Positions 14,985 through 28,087 of a DNA stretch of 64,000 bases are shown piece after piece. A model generated the notes under the pieces. The model had not been told where the DNA came from, did no database searches, and saw only the letters and a program-made list of their open reading frames with translations. Made by a program: the position numbers and the translations under genes. Within the stretch, counting starts at the first letter, position 1. Each line of letters opens with the position of its first letter. Source of the stretch: Polyodon spathula (lineage: Eukaryota; Chordata; Actinopteri; Acipenseriformes; Polyodontidae); contig NC_054535.1 of assembly GCF_017654505.1 (NCBI RefSeq), forward strand, positions 87,609,785 to 87,673,784, written 5' to 3'.

Positions 14985-15540
14985 TATTACTTTCATAGGG
15001 GAAAAAATGCTCTGTCCAATCACTCAAATGCCAAGGCACATCACACATTTCATCGATTTTTTCAAAGCTACACAAGGATTTCTGCACTACCGCCTTGGCA
15101 GTCTTGGTTGAAAAGTAAATTCCCCTTATATTTATGTGAAACGGACTATAAAATGACACCTTGCTTTGCAAAGTGGTCACTTTGAAGGATTCAGACCCTA
15201 TTCACCATTCCATTTTCCGTTTTTTGATAAGGTTCATGCATTTCTTGCTATATTACAATTAACAATGCACGCACAGAACAATTCACGCTGTCACAACATT
15301 CACAGCTTCAAAGCTAGTCCTGGCCCACAAGGCACAATACACATTGAGGCTGCTAATGAAAAGGCTGAGTCTAAAATCCTATTAATCCTCCAAAGGTCAC
15401 GCCACATCGAGATGTCCTTGGGAGATTGCTGCAAGACACTGGCCTCTTTCAATGTTGTCATGATAATTTTCACTACATGAAAACTAAGCTTTACATGCTC
15501 TTAAAGGGGCAGCACGTGCTAATTTAATTTAAGAAAATAA
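14985..15540. promoter_or_regulatory. Candidate conserved non-coding element C
   Basis: More than 500 bases of repeat-free sequence. It has a nuclear-receptor half-site AAAGGTCA (15392-15399), a bicoid/OTX-like TAATCC just before it (15383-15388), a TGCTAATGAAAAGG block and an E-box CACGTG in GCAGCACGTGCT near 15513. Open frames of 80-104 codons on both strands lack recognisable domains. Confidence 0.3.
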
Positions 15541-17594
15541 ATGTTTGAAACAGGCAGTTAATGGCCATTTTAGCACTTCGTTTTCCAATGGTGTGTGCCA
15601 CCCTGGTTTTAGGAACTGTTTTCAAGAGACCAACAAAGAATATTGACCCCATTGTCCTGGTATGACCTAAAAGCAATTTGATAAAAAACATAACACAGTG
15701 TTTGTGTGAGACTACTGTGTAAACTCTAATCTTTATGCTAATGACACTTGTTTTAGACTATAGTTCCCATCATACAACTACAAGCAACTGAAGGACCATA
15801 CCTTTACAGGAATATCCTTTATTTGTTTGACTGAGATTACAGTGTACAATACGACACTATTACAAGAAAAAAAAGCTACTGTGTTATAACCTGGTGCATT
15901 ATCAGACCATAGTAATGCCTAGTAGTCGAACCTTGTCTTCTGTGTGTAATTCAATATTAACTATAAATACTTACTGTTATACCACAATCTTAACCCAGAA
16001 CTATATTCACTTTTAATCCAAGCTTTGAAAACCTCAATGTTTGTTCATTGTGAATGCTGAAGATGAGCAGAGATAAAGTACTTTGTTGAATAAAAAAAAA
16101 AAAAACACAACAACTCCAGTGCTTGTTCTCACAAGAGGCTCTTTCATCTTCCTTGTGAGCACACCGAGTACTGAGTAGCACACAGCTCCTTCAACCCCAT
16201 GTCCACAGCAACAAAGAGCACCTGACAACCAGCCAGACTCGGAACAAGCTGGAGATTTTCCTTTTGTAACCTTGTCTCCAGAATTTCATCTCAACCGTGC
16301 TGTACACTAATGCATGTTCATTACCTGGAGGGTCCCCCCTCCCCACCCAAAGGAATAATGCCTCATGACACATGAAAACAGCTTGTTTACAAGGGAAAAT
16401 AAGGCAGCAGGTATTATGAAAATTTAATTAAATAGGCTGCAGGAAAGTACATTAAAACATTGCATTGTGCTCGTTCTTATTCTGTCTCAGTTACTATACT
16501 ATCTTAACCATCATGACGCAGAAACATTTGTTAAATGTCATTTGGTCTGGTCCATGCAGTACCACAGCTTTAAGTTTAAGTTTTATTAGGAAACAAACCA
16601 CAAATGCGACCTGATCGTGGCTTGTTATTACAGCCTATTTACTTATTCCTGTATTATAGCTTACCTGTCTCAGCTACGAAATGAGCCCATGTATTGCCTG
16701 TCAGTGTGAGACTATTTTTTTTTTTTTTTTATCCTTTTATAGTGCATCTCACAGACAATGTTTTTTTTCATTTAGCTAAGTTGCTGTTCATGTCTTGAAT
16801 GCTAATGGCTGCAATCATTTTGCCCTTTTTATGCATAGCTTTGATATACGTAGATAGCATTTACATTTTTTGCTCTTAAACAGATTCACCAGCTCATTAA
16901 AACATTTTCTTCCCTTACATAGTTATCATTTTTCCCGTCTCCTACCAAATTGCTCAACAGCTGACAAATGATGACTCTTCCTGCAGAATATCCAAGTAGA
17001 AACTGTCCACTATATAACTACCTCAAGAAAATACAAGCTTCCTTCAGCGGGGCATATTACTCCTTTTAACAACACCATTTACTTCAGATACATTTCTTAT
17101 TTGTAATGCATACTGTGAGCCTCAAGGAATGCATGTTAAAAAGTTATTACAATCTGTTTTGAAAAGGGTTACCCATAAAATCCCTAGTGATGTTTGAACA
17201 ATGGAAAAGACGCTGCTTACTTAAAATTCTGTCTGGGTAAACAGTCAGTGTCATTCAGCTATGTTTTCCACCATATTGAATTGTTCCTTATTTTCATACA
17301 CCATTGAACCTAATTTATATCAACTCCAGTTACCATCACCCTCCATGACAGCCACTAGGCTGAAACAGTGTGAACAAGTGCAACGTGAGTGAATATGAGC
17401 AACTTCTGATAACGTCGCAAAACACTGTAGTTTAACATCACCGAAACATGTAGACTTCCTGGTGGCCTTTAATGCTTAAACACTTACTACATGCTTTATG
17501 GTAGAGGTCATACACACGTTTAGAGGGAAATACATATATGCATTTGTTTCAGTATTGTTAGGTTTTTTAATATAATGGTTAGAAAATATATTTG
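15541..17594. other. Intron sequence, no gene seen
   Basis: AT-rich intron with short homopolymers; overlapping short minus-strand frames around 15990-16373 have no domains. Nothing supported. Confidence 0.6.
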
Positions 17595-17757
17595 CCATAT
17601 TTGCTCGAGTATAAGCTGAGAAATTTAAACCCAAAAACACAATCCTGAAGTTGTGGGGGTCAACTAATACGCGAGCAAACCGATCTATAATTTTATAGTA
17701 AAAGCCTATATTTACTGATTGCGATGACCAGTGGCAGCATGAATGCTATGAAGGGGC

Positions 17758-17791
<34 letters not shown>
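17758..17791. repeat. (AAT)n microsatellite
   Basis: About eleven uninterrupted ATA units inside the pogo-like element. The minus-strand poly-leucine frame here is an artefact. Confidence 0.97.
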
Positions 17792-17794
<3 letters not shown>

Positions 17795-18250
17795 TGTTAT
17801 CTTTTCTCTTGCGTGACCCTGCAGCATAATGCTTCTGTGGGAAACACCAGCACCTACAATGTTGTGGGCAAATCCTTGTTGCCCTCGTTGCCAGAGCAAA
17901 TGCTTCTAATTTTTCTCAGATCAAAATGCAAACATCTCAAGATCTCATGACAAGGCTGTCACGTAAAACACTGACGCAGATTCACTGAATTACAGCCAGA
18001 CCACACCACCCCCCACATTCCACTGAAATACATACTTCCATGTGGGCTAGGAAGAAAGTGTTGGTCGGGCTTGTTTACTAAAATAATACTATTGTAGGAT
18101 ATACAAAACAAAACAAATAATAAACATGTGCTGTATTGTAATATGCGTCAAAATTGTTATTTTTGCAAATCTGCTGGCCAAACGGCGTCAGGATATTTAA
18201 TACATATATTTAGGGAAAAAAAATTATACCCGAATCTCACCCTCACAACT

Positions 18251-18292
<42 letters not shown>
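18251..18292 (+). repeat. G homopolymer, 42 bases
   Basis: An unbroken run of 42 G, next to the right terminal repeat of the pogo-like element where a short GGGG block is expected; it is probably an expansion of that block. It can form G-quadruplexes on the plus strand and would be a C run in efna5 pre-mRNA. True length is uncertain because such runs assemble poorly. Confidence 0.95.
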
Positions 18293-18332
18293 CTTTTACA
18301 CAAGGCCGACTTTTATTCGAGCAAATGCAGTA

Positions 18333-21129
18333 ATTACACTAAGAAAATTAAGTTGTAAAGTTTGAAAAAGAAACATGCAAGTTGGTACTTGCCATAAAAA
18401 GCAAAAAAAAAACACACAACTATTCATGCAAGCACTGAAAGAAACAGAAATCCCCATAAAGGTTTGAGGTACAAAAGGTAATAATCTGTATTCAATAATT
18501 GACTTCATGGTGTGTGTCACTTGTAGTTCCTACAAATTGTTAAGTCTCAGTGAAATGAAACCACCTTGACTTTTTTTTTTTTTTTTTTTTTTAATTTAAA
18601 CTGATTTTCACAAAGATAAGAAAGCATGAAAACATAACTAAAAGCCATGTTGCATATTCACAGGAGACAGAACACACAAGTAATACAAAACACAAAAACC
18701 TGGATTTTTCCATGTGGAGATTTATGGATAATTTCCTCTACTCTGCTTCCTACTACAGGCTTGTGGATTTAAATGTAGTTTTTTTTTTTTGTTTTCATTT
18801 AATAGAAAATCTGTGTTTCCATTTTGACTTGGCCTTGATTCTTATCAATACCACACTATGAACTGAAACAAAAGAGACAAAACCACAAATTGCTGTATGG
18901 GTTGAGCTGTTGAAACCACACATGTTAATGTTCTTTCAACTCGTTATGGGCTAAGAAATATTCATTATTATCAAACACTGCTCAAATGTTTCTCATAACA
19001 TAGCGACTGTTATAGTGGTGTTTTCGCTATGGTAAACAGACATTTTTTGGAAAAATCTGATCATGAATCTGGTTTATATTAGTGGAAGCCCATGAGGTTA
19101 CTTGTGATGGAAGTTTACCAGACTTTAAAAAATTGTTTCACATGATTTTCAGCAGAGTTTCGGTATTACATCCAAGGTTTTCTTTTCCCTTTTATTAATA
19201 ACATGTAACTCTGTATCACGGCATGAACCCTGCTTGTTTCTCATTGCCCTCCTGTGTGGCAGGGTTCCAGTATCGGGTAATAAATCTGATAGGTGCTGAG
19301 GGTAACTTAAGCCAGCCATTTGTTTAACATGGCTAACCCCAAGCAGTTAGCTCTTTACAAGCTGTTCCTATTACATTACACTAGAACTGCATTGTACATC
19401 CCCTTCACCATGCCTCCCTGTCATTATGAACCTTTCACTGCTTCTTAAAAGTGCGTAACTGGTGACCCTGTCACGTTTGGAGATTTGGAACTGGTTTAAC
19501 TTTTTGTCACACTGTTGTATTCATAGACAAAAGGCTTGCTCGTATTGGATGCACTGGAAAGCCACAGGAACTGAACACTGGCAGTAATTCTCTTTGTAGA
19601 GGAAGAAGAGGACAATAGGCTTTGTTTACTCACTTTGTTATATGGTTGTGGCACATGGGAAACAGTCAAGAAAAAGTAGGCTATACTAGAAGCAAAAATG
19701 AATAAAGGCACAGTTTAAGAACATATTTTCTTTATTTTTTTTTTGTTATTATTCTACTTTTTAGGGAAAATTATGATATATGGCAATCTGAGGGCTTTTC
19801 AATGTTCATTACACAACAGGCTGCTGTTATTGTCCCAGTGCAGACTGTGCAGCTGGCACTACACCCTGACAGTTCACCCTGCTTCAGTGAGTAGTTCATT
19901 CACAACCTTTGAGTTGTCTGTCAGGGTAACAATCTGAAGACTTATTCTCTCATTCAGTTGTGGCAGGCTGGCCTGTTCAAAGCACTCTGCCTATAAACTT
20001 GCCATTTTTCCTGTATGTTTAGAGGGTCTTTCCCCATAATCCTGGAACCTATGTCGCTGGCAAGCTAACGGGTAAGGGGTGAGTATTCCTGCTTGAATGT
20101 GATTAATTTGAGGCATTTATGTGCCTGTGCTTCCTGACAATGGGAATAGGCTGGTTTGTAATTTATTTACAAGTAGTATATGCCAAAAAGACTAAAATCC
20201 CTGCCAAAAATTGCTTTCACCACGGCAACTGCTGTAAATTTTATTAAAATTAAGAAAGCCTCAAAAATGTTTTTTGTAATTACAGAACCAAGAGAAACAT
20301 CCCCCAAAAAGTAATGCATCTACAAAAAAAAGCAAACTCATTCGCTACTTAACTTGATCCATATCATAGTAGCAAAGTAACAACTATTTTCTAAAGCTTA
20401 AACTTAGAAATTTCTTGTGTTTCCATGGAAAACCTTACAACCCTGCACTATTTACCAGGAGCACTGCACTGTCTTTAGACTACACTGCAGTCTTTTCTTG
20501 TTTATTCATTTTTTTAACATTTCTGTTTTAAATATTAGAAGGGGAAAATAAATAAGAAATGTTTCGGCTGGTTCTAGAAAAAGAATGACCATTTTGACCA
20601 AGCTGTCCATTTTTTATGTGGCTCTCAGTTGGAAGACTATCACTGGCATCAGACCCTGTTACACTTTTGCTTCCTACAACATTAAATCCCATTAAAATCA
20701 CCTTAATTACAAAGGGCAAATTACACTTTGTGGATGATTAGGAAATACTGAAATGTTGCTTAATCTTTTAAGTAAATTAATTAACCGCCCACTGATAAGC
20801 AGTGTCCCACATTAAAGTAAAAAAATAAATCATTACATTCATCTAAGCATTTCTCTCCTGGCCTAATTATTACAATTCAAGATGCTTGATTCCCAAGGAT
20901 GCTGTTATACAGAGTAGATTGTGCTTCACTAAAGAGGCACAAAATGGACATGATTAGCTATTCTCTATACAGACTAACAGGTATTTGTTTTTGGTTTTTA
21001 ATTGAAACATAGTAATGACATACAGAAGTCAGCGTAGAATGGACTCTGGAGAATTTTAACTATGTCACATAATTAGCCTTGATTAATTTCCCATTTTAAA
21101 CAAACTATTATACTGTTCTCTAGGACCTG
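18333..21129. other. Intron sequence, no gene seen
   Basis: AT-rich with T runs at 18571-18592 and 18779-18790; an AT-rich patch with TTAATTAACC at 20776. Nothing firm. Confidence 0.6.
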
Positions 21130-21840
21130 CCATTCTGATACATTTGAAAACACTTTTGGCTTGAGTCGGGGCCTTGTCCAAACATTGCTTGACGGAACCA
21201 TTTTGGCACACACACCAAATCAATTAGTACTTGAAACACTGCAGTGTCTTCTGGGTAATTATTTCATTCTGTTAGTTTCCCTAATTAAAGTGTAGGGAAT
21301 GCCTTCCTTTGTATGAGGACAATTGGAACAAAGTCTTGGTAGCTGTCCAAGCCGTTTGCTGTCATTAAATTTGTAAACAATACAACTCTTTGTGGTTTAG
21401 TTGTTGCTGTGATGAATGACTTGTGAATGCGAATGATTTTAATGTATATGTGAGAACACTCCGCCGCAAAAAAACAAAGGAGTGGAAAGTTATATGCCAA
21501 TGCAATGCAGAGCTTTTGTGAACATCTTCATGTTCTAACACTGTATGTGTTTGTAACAGCATTGATAAAGAAAAACAATGGGCAGGGGCGAGCATCAGAC
21601 TGATACACCCACTGACACTGCAGCTAATTCTGAAAGGTTCAGAGCTGAAATGTTCATTATGCCAAATATGTTCTTGATCCAACAACAACCCTGTATGAAC
21701 CGCACTAGCACTGTACTTCTAAACTCTCATGATGAAAGCCTGATTTACAAAGCGCTGAGAAGCCTCAGCAAGTGCACTACACGGAAGGGTATCAGTAGCC
21801 AGTTGGACTTTTTATCAGACTTTAAGCTTGGTTAAACACA
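21130..21840. promoter_or_regulatory. Candidate conserved non-coding element D
   Basis: About 700 bases of low-repeat sequence with mixed composition. Visible motifs are a SOX-like ACAATGG (21575-21581), a forkhead-like GTAAACAA near 21372, a RUNX-like TGTGGTTT near 21391, and several ATTAA homeodomain cores. Overlapping frames on both strands (up to 107 codons) have no domain I can recognise. Confidence 0.3.
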
Positions 21841-22107
21841 AGAGAATCTGAATTCCTTTTTTCATTCTGAAAACAGCAACCATTTATCCTTTTTAAAAGA
21901 AACTGCGTCTTATATCAAACTACCCAATGTTCTCTTAAAAGCCCTTCTTTGAACATGCATGTCAAGGCAAGAGACTGCAGTTCACACATTTGCTTCCCTG
22001 TGGTACAGCTGCTGGCAGCAATGAATAGGGTTTCAGAGACAGAACAACAGGCTTACCGTCTCAGCAAGGTGATGGATATTGCATTCTTTGAATGTCACAT
22101 CATGTAA

Positions 22108-22130
22108 CAGGGGGCAATAACTGCCCCCTG
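22108..22130. other. Short perfect GC-rich hairpin
   Basis: CAGGGGGCA, a 5-base loop (ATAAC), then TGCCCCCTG: a 9-bp perfect stem, strong for this AT-rich intron. There is no following T run in either orientation that would make it terminator-like. Unassigned. Confidence 0.5.
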
Positions 22131-22539
22131 AAAAATTATCCTGACTCGCCACAGGTGCCACTCACATTCGCCTTTGTGTGTGGAATATTGATGGAAAAAT
22201 CCCATGCTGTTGCATTTTTTGGCGAGAAATAAGTACCCCACTGGAAAAGAAAAAAACACAGGCCACCACAGAGGGTTGCAGAGAGAAAAAAATTGAATTG
22301 TAACTATTTACCATATCATAACCATAAAAACATTTACCAGAATTGGCCATTTACATATACTTGAACAATAACGTATAGACATGTTGTGCTGATTCCTATA
22401 TTCTTGCAGGAGTACCTGTTATATTAATACCCCTTCTTTTGCAGCAACTCTCTTTCTGGTGAAACAGAATATAAAAGCTTGTTATGTTGTTCATGTGGAG
22501 AAGCAATTTTGCAAATGAAGTAAATCAGCTCAAAATAGT

Positions 22540-22720
22540 TTTAATCAGACCTTAACCCACAATTAAGCTTTTTTTTTCTTTTTAATGGTTAAGAGGCATT
22601 ACTGCCGATGGCAATTAAACAAATTGCAATGTTTAAAGCTTTCTACAATTAAGCTTACAATTAATTTCTATTGGATTTGTTAATAAAAGTGATTCGAATT
22701 GAAAATGTTTTCCGTAAAAA
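22540..22720. promoter_or_regulatory. Candidate homeodomain-site cluster
   Basis: Four CAATTA motifs in about 105 bases (22560, 22612, 22646, 22658), two of them in an ACAATTAAGCTT-ACAATTAA near-tandem, plus AAATTGCAATG. The density exceeds what the surrounding AT-rich intron shows by eye, though AT-rich DNA makes such cores common. Confidence 0.3.
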
Positions 22721-25700
22721 AAAAAAAAAAAAAAAATGAACAAATGTTTAGAATTCATGGAAATTGTTTGAAAGAGCCAACCTTTCTTTGTTAAATAAGC
22801 CAATATAGCTCTTTCATCACCACACTGACTTCAGAGCCGACAGAAAATCCCCATGTAATACAGACAATGAGCATGTCTACACACACATTCCCACCATTAT
22901 CAATTAGAAACGCTTATGCAAGAAAAGCTGGCAATATGTTCCAGTTGAGTCCATCCACTTCGATGACAAACTGTCCAGTGTATAATAACTCCTGCACATT
23001 CACTACGTAACCTGCCTGCAGGGGCTCTGATGATCCTGTTTGGGGACTATTGGAATTGTGTGTGTTTGTGTGTGTGTGCGTGCGTCTGACTCTGTCATTG
23101 TCTCTTCTAACTCGTGAGGCAGGCCAGATGCTATTCACGGCTTTCCATGCTAATTTCTTCAATTTTGCTTCCTCTAGGGAAAGCTAGCTGTCCTCTAAAA
23201 AGCTGAACGGACTTCCCTTGAGAGTTCAGCCCTCTGGCTTCTCCCATCTGACCACATCAAAGACCAGCCAAAATTAATCAGTGGAGAAACACAATGGCTT
23301 AAACAAACACTGGTAACCACATTTTAACAAACTTGTTCAGATGAGAGAGTAGGAAAAAAAAAAAAAAGGTGAGTTTATAGTCAAATGTTCCATTCCAACT
23401 GAAATATTGATTTCTGAGTAAGTTTCCAACTGAAATCTGGAGGCTATAAAACCTCTGCAATTTATAACAGCAAGTCATCAAGAAATTATTTTAGATATGC
23501 AAATAAATGTGTATTCATATTACACTTTAAGCAGAACGCCCAGCAGTGTATCATCAACAAAGAAATTACTTTCATCATGAAAACACATGAAAGTAACAAA
23601 TACACATTAACAATGGGCAACTAAATGATTCACATCATCCAAACACACCTGTTTACCTCTATATAAAAAAGTATATTAATAAACAGTTTCTGAAATTAGA
23701 GAGAGAATGGGTATACAGTCCAATAAATCTCAGTCGCATTTAGTTCAAGACACTCATATCATGGTATGTCCATTTAATAAACTGTTTAAAGAAGTCCACT
23801 TTTTACTGCAATAAGCACCACAGGAAATATAGTGGGGTCGCCTTTTACAAGGTGGAATTTCTGCTTCACATGGCCCTGTTGAATACCCTTTCTTGTTCTG
23901 AAAGCTGTTTATAGAATCTGCTATCTAGACAGATGTAAACACATTCTGAAGTACAATAGCACCATCAAAATTTTATTAGGAAGATTTACGATTAGTTTTG
24001 GCTGGTACCAGTGTGAACTGGTTATTAATGTGATCTGCCTTTAGTGTGAAAAGAATTTGACAGTTGACATAAGGGATGTGACCTCATGCTAGCAACCTCT
24101 GGCTTCTCAATTTTCCAGTTGGCAGTAGATTAGGCTCAAGATTTTTTTTTTTTCCTTTTATATAAAGTTTTTTTTTTTCAAAAAGAGAAAAAGAATTAGG
24201 AGAACAATTCAGAGATGTCTACTCAATTAAAGAGCTTGACAAAGGACTGTAAAAAAAGAAAGCCAATTATAAAAGCTGGCTAAAGCATACACTGATCTGA
24301 AAGTCTCTTATAAAATGTCTATCCAAGATGACAAAACAGTGGTGAGATAAGATAGAGTTAAGGTAATGTGGTTGGTTCAAAAAAAAGTATTATAAATTAT
24401 AAGGCAAGACAGAAAATAAATCTATAAAATTATTAAAAGTTTAAAGCATGCTGAAAAGTAAGTAGACATCCTCTAAAAAGCACCTAAGGCACACTTAGAC
24501 AAAACTGACAGTGAGAGATTGGCGTCAACTGCCTCTTTGAAAAACCTTTGCTTAAAGCTTAGCTCACTTTCTTGCCTCCCCATCAAAGTATTACCTTATT
24601 CCCTGCATTAGTTGTATTTCCTTGGTAACTTGTCCAGAGGAAAAGTACTCGCTTTGCAAACTGTCTCACTTATCTTCCTCTCTCACACACAGGCCTCAAA
24701 GACTTCACATTACTGTCGCTGTTTACTTTCCACACAAGAACCCTATTAAAGCGATTATTATTTTAAGCCCTGCTAAAGTTACTTATAGTACTTTACCATG
24801 GTAATGACTATTCTTGAGGCGTGCCATTCCCAGGATTGAATCTCCACTAAAAAATAAAAAGTAAAAAAGGGTTTTTCAAAAATGCCAGAAATACAGCCTT
24901 GTCCCATCTGGTTGGTGACGTCCTCTTCAGGTTGGCCACTAATGAATGTCTTAATCCAAGAAAGAGGTCCGCTGTTAAAACATTCAAGGAGAGATTCTTA
25001 GGCATCTAAAACCTTACATTGTAGACGCATTCATCATTTTTCCTTCCAGGTTTTCACATGCCTGGGCCTCAGAGAAATAATCTCTAAAATGCTGAAATAA
25101 CATTTTGAATGTTTACAGGGTCATTCAGAAAAAAATAAAACAAATACACCCTTAGGGGCCTGTGTGAAGTTGTTCTTTTAATCCTTACCAAGAAAAAAAG
25201 AGCACTCCTCCAAACAGTAATAGTGATGGCTATCCATACTTGAATGTGGTATTGACCTGTTCTGTCAATAATAGCAACCCTAGTTTATTTTACTTGGGTG
25301 GAAATTGGAGGAAACTACTGCAAATAATTACAAACAGCTTAACTGAGCCTATAACTGGAACCTAATGTGTATGACAACGTATTTACAGTATTATTATGAA
25401 TCTGGGATCTCATTATATTAGGTACCTCTCAGAAGTCAAACAGAAATCTTTTATATAAAGTAATGTGACATAGCTGGAGAACCTGGCCACCGCTTGCATA
25501 AACAGGACTGACAAACACGTATGTAGAAAGTTGCTAGGAATAGTGGTTCCAGTTCAAAAGTTCATTTCCTATGTAAAATGGGGACATTGCCTTCTTGATC
25601 AAAGCACAGTCAAGATGAATGATATGACATGTTTAAAAAGACTGTTGCTTGCTAGTAGTAATGGAAGCCATATGATGTGCATGGTTTAATTAGACCTGCA

Positions 25701-27950
25701 TCTACTGTCTGCAGTCTCTTAAGCCCAAATGCACAAGTATGAAAACACCTTTTTGTAATTACAAGCAATCTGTATGTTTTGGTGAGGTAGGATTTTTGTA
25801 AGGCTAAACATTCTCATTATCAGATTAGCCATGAAAGGTAAAATACATTTTTTAGTTTCTTTAGTCTTTTGCAATGATTAATATTGTGCATTTTTTGCCT
25901 TTTTTTTCATCCTGACTGCAAATTATGAAAAGAATTAAAGTCATGCCACATTAAATATGATACTCAAAAGGCTCCAACAAAAGCATATAAAGCCGCAGAC
26001 AAATGAACAGCAGGTATGTGAAATAAATGAGTTAGATTTTTTTTTTTTTGTGTGTGCCTTAAATCAAATCAGCTGTACCGTTCCAGGATACTGGGCTCAG
26101 AAGGTGAACACAGTGGAGTGCTAATCTAGCACAGTTTCGATACTGGAGGCAAAATGACAACCTCGTTCTTCCTGTTTAGAAAGCTGCCACCAACTGGGAG
26201 GGGTCTTCTCACATTTAAAAAAGGTAATGTACTACTGTACTGTGAGTAGCAGAAATGGGTTGAAAAAGTCACATTCCAGATGGAAAGATCTCATGAGAGG
26301 AGCGAGCAGACCTAAATGATCATTATGTGCACAGCAGCGCCACCTGTCTCACATGCCAGCATGGAAGATCACGGCGCAGGATTATAATTATCAAGACTGG
26401 CGACTACTACTTCTTAAGTATAAGTTTTATACGTTATACGTATACGTTTAATGTCGTCCTGTTTATACTTTGCTTAGTTGACAGTGATCTCTCCGGTGTG
26501 TCAGAAGACATTACTGTCTGGTTCATCGTGTATCAGATGTTTTTATATTCTTTACCCTTTGAACTTTGACCATAATATGAATTTTGTAGGGTCCCGTTTA
26601 ACAGTAACGATCAGCAATGTGACTCTAATCCATCTTTCTTCATTAGAAAACCCCTATTCCAGAGATTTAAAAGCAGCAATCTGACATTATGTATGTGTTG
26701 TAAAACCACTGCAAGGATTTATTGAATTCATATTTCATTCCAACACAGTATGATCTTTAGCATGGTGTTTAATCTAAGCTTGGTTTACCAACCAGATTTC
26801 CTGCCCTCTGGTTTATGAAATCACTTAACTGTCCTGGTCTTACTTCACTGGAGAACCCGATTTAAAGCACCAAAGTACAGTCAACCTGACAGTTCCATTA
26901 GCCGAGCACCTGGACACTAACCAAAGGCTCTTCTTTGATCTCCCAATTAGGTCACATATTTCCCCCTTACGTAAATACAATCGGACTTCATGAGAAAGAA
27001 AAACAGAGAAAGACAGACACTATATGTTTGGAGTAATTTAAAACCTCCAATAGAGAATGGTAAGGGCACAAATTAGTGGAGCTGAATGAAAGCAATTTCT
27101 ATTCTCCACTGAGCAGGAAAAGGGAGAATTGCTAACCCAGCATCAGCAGGAGGCAATGCTAATGATCAGCAGGGAAATACAGAGCACAAGAAAACTTAAT
27201 GAAAGCCAGACAGTCCTTGCACATAGACAATACAGCATGGGTGACAAAAAGCTGAACACTTGTGTGGTGACCTCCTTTTTTTTTCTTTCTAAGCACCAGC
27301 TTAGAGGTGCACTAGTTAAAAAAAGCAAGAATGTAAAAGGCATGGATATTTTAGTTACAGCTTGTGTCCTTGAACGCAAATACCATCCTATATGCCAAAG
27401 GCTACTGACAAGTGCACTACAAGAAAAACAGCATAGAAAATCATAACAAATGTAATATGAATATGTTATTTTAAGTTGCTATTCTGTTTTAATTAAAAAG
27501 ATTTATGGCCAAGAAATGGTAGGAGGTATTTAATACAGACTGGCAAATCATGAAGGAGTCAGACATGGCTTTTAGCCTAACACCTTTCTTGAAATGAGTG
27601 CAAGAATTCAATGTGGAGTATTTTTTTTCTCTTGACCAAATAACATTTCATTTCCAAAAGTGATCTCATGGCGATTAAATGTAGTGTAGTTTGCAGACCA
27701 CAATCTGTACTTGGAGTCGTGTGCACAGCATGTGACTACATAGCAGTGACTTTAAGGAACTTTTTTCATAATAGTTTTTTTTCTTCATATTACCCCCCCC
27801 CCACCCCCCCTCGCCAATAATGTGTAATTAATAAATTAATTATTTAGATTTATGCACTCATTGATATTTGTCATGTTTATCAAAGGCGCCAGAGTATTTC
27901 ACCTTTATGGAAGTCTCTGAGCAACAATGTTTGTAATGAGGCCAGTTTGA
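22721..27950. other. Intron sequence, no gene seen
   Basis: Holds a GT-rich stretch near 23056-23086, small homopolymers and a GCGCCACCTG motif near 26337 that could be an E-box or weak CTCF-like core. The 105-codon frame at 27129 has no recognisable domain. Confidence 0.55.
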
Positions 27951-28087
27951 AATGACCACTAGGCATGCACGCCAGTAATTTGTTTTCTTATAAAACCGTG
28001 AGATGGTCAAAGATTTGCAATGGAAAATATAACAAACCCTTATTTCAGTTTAGAAGTAATTACTGGCGTATACCCCTAGTGGTTATT
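27951..28087. repeat. Small inverted repeat, possible MITE
   Basis: Arms 27951-27980 and 28058-28087 match at 25 of 30 bases as reverse complements (shared AATTACTGGCGT and CTAGTGGT blocks), separated by 77 bases. This is the size of a tiny MITE. No clear target duplication, and TTAA is absent, so a link to the piggyBac family nearby is not supported. Confidence 0.65.

Larger units (their letters stand above)
17595..18330. mobile_element. Non-autonomous DNA transposon, pogo-like termini
   Basis: Ends are inverted repeats: left CCATATTTGCTCGAGTATAA, right (reverse complement) CTGCATTTGCTCGAATAAAA. TA follows the right end (18331-18332). The inner arms share a GGGG-rich block next to a TAATACGCGAGC or TTTTATTCGAGC motif. 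About 736 bases, no transposase coding seen. The interior carries an AAT microsatellite and a 42-base G run. Assignment to the pogo/Tc1-mariner group rests on the CAGTATTTGCTCG-type ends and the TA; another TIR superfamily is possible. Confidence 0.6.

Noticed and set aside
18128..18358. Poly-glycine frame
   Set aside because: Translation of the 42-base G run.
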